64,000 nucleotides of DNA from assembly GCF_963855985.1 (NCBI RefSeq), contig NC_087092.1, forward strand, positions 16,120,001 to 16,184,000. The letters are read 5' to 3'. Below the pieces are notes generated by a model. The model was not told the DNA's origin. It ran no database searches and saw nothing but the letters and a program-made list of their open reading frames with translations. Source of the DNA: Ostrinia nubilalis. Its lineage: Eukaryota > Arthropoda > Insecta > Lepidoptera > Crambidae. Below are positions 61,504-64,000 of the stretch, piece after piece. Positions within the stretch are counted from its first letter, which is position 1; each line of letters begins with the position of its first letter. A program made the translations under genes and the position numbers.

Positions 61504-61993
61504 TCTATACTTATAATAAATCTGTATAAGGTCAATTCTGTACATGAAATATATTTTCAAAATAACTATTAGGGGGTGATTAGTGATCGATACTGATGCC
61601 AAAAATGCAATCAGTAAAATTTTTGTCTGTCTATCTGTCTGTATGTTCCTTATAGAAACAAAAACTACTCGACGGATTTTAACGAAACTTGGTACAATTA
61701 TTCTTCATACTACTGGGCAGATTATAGGTATACTTAAGAATTTCCACGGGAACGGGAACTAGCGGGAAAATCCTTTTGTGTGAAAAATCTAAACCGCTTA
61801 AGTTAGACGCTTGAAATTTGGCATGCAGGTATCTTAATAAACTTAAAGCTTAGTTACAACAGGATATTGCAAAATTCCCACGGGAACGGGAGTTAGCGGG
61901 AAAAAACATTTGTATGAAAAAATCTAAACCGCGTAAGAGAGATGAAAGGAGTAAAACGGGATCCACGCGTACGAAGTCGCGGGCGGCCGCTAG
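61504..61993 (+). mobile_element. Helitron-like, longer diverged copy (490 bp)
   Basis: Starts TCTATACTTATAATAAATC and ends GTCGCGGGCGGCCGCTAG. Internal AATTCCCACGGGAACGGGA-type stretches occur twice (about 61741 and 61874), showing a partial internal duplication. Confidence 0.75.
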
Positions 61994-63262
61994 TAATAAA
62001 TAATATGGTAGACCTTTTCACACTGCGCCTCTAGTCCCAAACTAAGCAAAGCTACCCTATGGGTACTAGACAACGGATATAAACATACTTATTTTTTTTT
62101 TGTAAATACATACATATTATACATTGATCATTTAATTGCGTTCTGGCACCCCTAATCTCGTCCGGTGCGCGCGCGCACCTTCATGTCGCATTGTGCTAAT
62201 TAGTCTGTTATCTAGGCCTCGCGCCTACGTTATGAAATTCGTTACCGCATACTAAACAACTCGAATTGTGAATGAGGACAAATAGCTGGAATAGCAGGTG
62301 CTAAGTTTGGTTGGGCGGGTTCCGATAACTGGCTCGTTTACCTTACAACGTAGATAGACGTACTTTGTATATTTTACAGTTGAGAGTTGCAGAATAACTC
62401 ATATTATAACTAATAATATGTCACAGTAATTTACTTTGAAGTTATCAAGCTTATTATCTAGTATAACTAGTACGTTACCTAAATCTTAGATTTACATATT
62501 TATATGTCTTGAATTGGCAACTTTAGAAATGCATTAACGCATAAGTATAACCTGTTTAAATGAAGTTCCTTATGGCAAAGAAACATTATTTTAACCGACT
62601 TCAAAAAGGAGGAGGTTCTCAATTTAGTTGGTATGTCTTCTATTACAAAATTAGTACCTACTTACATTACAAGTATACATGGTTTTGATACAAATTCGCT
62701 CGATTTGTTGACCAAGTTGTGTAATGTTGCAAGTTCGTTTCCTACCGATAAATGCAAATGGCCATTAAGCTTTATTTTTATCGAAATATCAATAAAATTA
62801 AACTATCCTGCAATAAAACAATTACAGTCCAGTACTGAATGACTCGTTAAATGTTCAATTTTAACTCCTAATAATGAGGCAACAGCTACTATTTATATCT
62901 TTATCATATAATTACATAAATAAATAACTGTAATTAAGTATTTTTAATGAGTTTTATTAATACATTAGTTTTTAATCATCAAAACAATTATAATTACTTT
63001 AATTAGGTGCTACAATGTGCGAATTTAAATGGATATGGTTTAGAAACAGGTTATCTTTGATTGACACCTCCAACCAGGCAAACCACAAACCAACCCACGA
63101 TGTAAAACAAACAACAATGTTGTAGGTAATATACCTATTATTTTATCTAACAACTTCAACTGTGACATAGGTACTCAAATAATGGATATTCAAAACAAAT
63201 TAGTCATCAATTAATTCGCTTTAAATCAATCACGGTATTGCAACAGTTTAAATAAGAATTTT
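61994..63262 (+). other. osp intron 1
   Basis: Includes AACCGACTTCAAAAAGGAGG at about 62592, a widespread lepidopteran repeat motif. No exon recognised. Confidence 0.45.
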
Positions 63263-63313
63263 ACCCTATTTATTCTTATTTCGTTTACGAAACGAAATAA
63301 GAATAAATAGGGT
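63263..63313. repeat. perfect 24-bp hairpin
   Basis: ACCCTATTTATTCTTATTTC through CGTTT, loop ACG, then the exact inverse. No flanking duplication noticed. Confidence 0.9.
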
Positions 63314-64000
63314 TTTTAGTATGGCATGTATAGGCGGTTTAAATTAAGTAACAGTTTTGTGACTACATAACCAAATACGTCTAGTTTTTTAAGAAAAATT
63401 GAACTCAACGTGAGACCACTGTGAGACCGAGAAGAATAATAATTTAATAACCACGCTGTAAAACTAGTTTGATAATAATTGAACCGATCAGTAACTGTTA
63501 TTGCTTATTCAGAATCGTGGCTTTAAATGTTTGATTGAAATCGCGTCTAAACCGAACTATTACTTAACTAGTTCGTGAACGATAAACGTTAAAATAACTC
63601 ATGTACTCAACATGGTGGTCTTTCTAACGATACCGGTTCCGTCGTCTTGAACGCACTGGGTAACCTCTTTGACATTTTGCAGAGTCGACAACGCAATTTA
63701 TGAGGTACAGCAGGTGATGACTGACCGTAAACACTCTTCAGACCATTTAAGGACTCAAATGGCGCAAGAGGAAGCGAAAAAGCATAAAAAAGTTTGTCAA
63801 TTGGCTGTTTAATTTCCCGCCAACGCGCGATGGCCGCCTACTAGTTTTTTTTGCATCTGTGGCAACTGTCAAACATTAGTGTTGCACCATGCAGGTTAAG
63901 TTCTTTTTACAGAATATAGCTTTGAATGTAGCCTCTTTTGATGGATTCGCATAACGAATTGGACCTAAATAGTAAAGAATTCCATTACGCAGTGTGACCA
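63314..64000 (+). other. osp intron 1, end of window
   Basis: AT-rich, no gene recognised. Confidence 0.5.

Noticed and set aside
1..64000. CRISPR arrays, operons or phage-like genes
   Set aside because: None seen; the window is clearly eukaryotic, with spliced genes.

Overview
The window is nuclear DNA of an insect, most likely a moth or butterfly (Lepidoptera). It is AT-rich, its genes are split by long introns, and it is packed with short repeats typical of that order: Helitron-like elements that start TC and end CTAG, a tRNA-derived SINE, RTE and CR1-like retroposon tails, and many hairpin MITEs. There is no operon, ribosome binding site, CRISPR array or other prokaryotic feature.

Two host genes are supported, arranged head to head. 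On the minus strand, nine consecutive coding exons of a peroxisomal acyl-CoA oxidase of the ACOX3 (pristanoyl-CoA oxidase) type run from the start codon at 33856 down to 1326. They encode the first 431 residues; the rest of the protein lies beyond position 1. All splice phases agree. On the plus strand, the first coding exon (36362-36478) of outspread (osp, the insect relative of mammalian MPRIP) is followed by an intron that fills the rest of the window, more than 27.5 kb. The 2.5 kb between the two start codons holds both promoters and a transposon insertion (34640-35164).

Region by region. 1-2.6 kb: ACOX exons 9 and 8 among retroposon fragments. 2.6-7.4 kb: intron 7, with CR1-like tails, a decayed transposon gene, foldback MITEs and a SINE. 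7.4-17.2 kb: exon 7, then intron 6. About 73% of intron 6 is one nested pile of transposons (8536-15616), in which each layer can be read from its target-site duplication (TTAA, TA, TA, 8 bp, TTA). 17.2-31.4 kb: exons 6, 5 and 4, with a large intron 4 holding a THAP-exon transposon, Helitrons, an AAGC satellite and a GC-rich hairpin inside an AT-rich foldback. 31.4-33.9 kb: compact exons 4 to 1. 33.9-36.4 kb: divergent promoter region. 36.4-64 kb: osp intron 1, with a 959-bp hAT foldback, a full-length RTE retrotransposon flanked by a perfect 14-bp duplication, a CR1-like 3' end, and a textbook recursive-splice (ratchet) sequence at 60153/60154.

The two genes have no evident joint pathway: one is a fatty-acid oxidation enzyme, the other a cytoskeletal adaptor. 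The most rewarding observations are the predicted ratchet point in osp, the layered transposon pile with a four-fold palindromic element, a pair of P-like elements carrying a broken THAP exon, and decoy repeats of the exon 4 splice donor.
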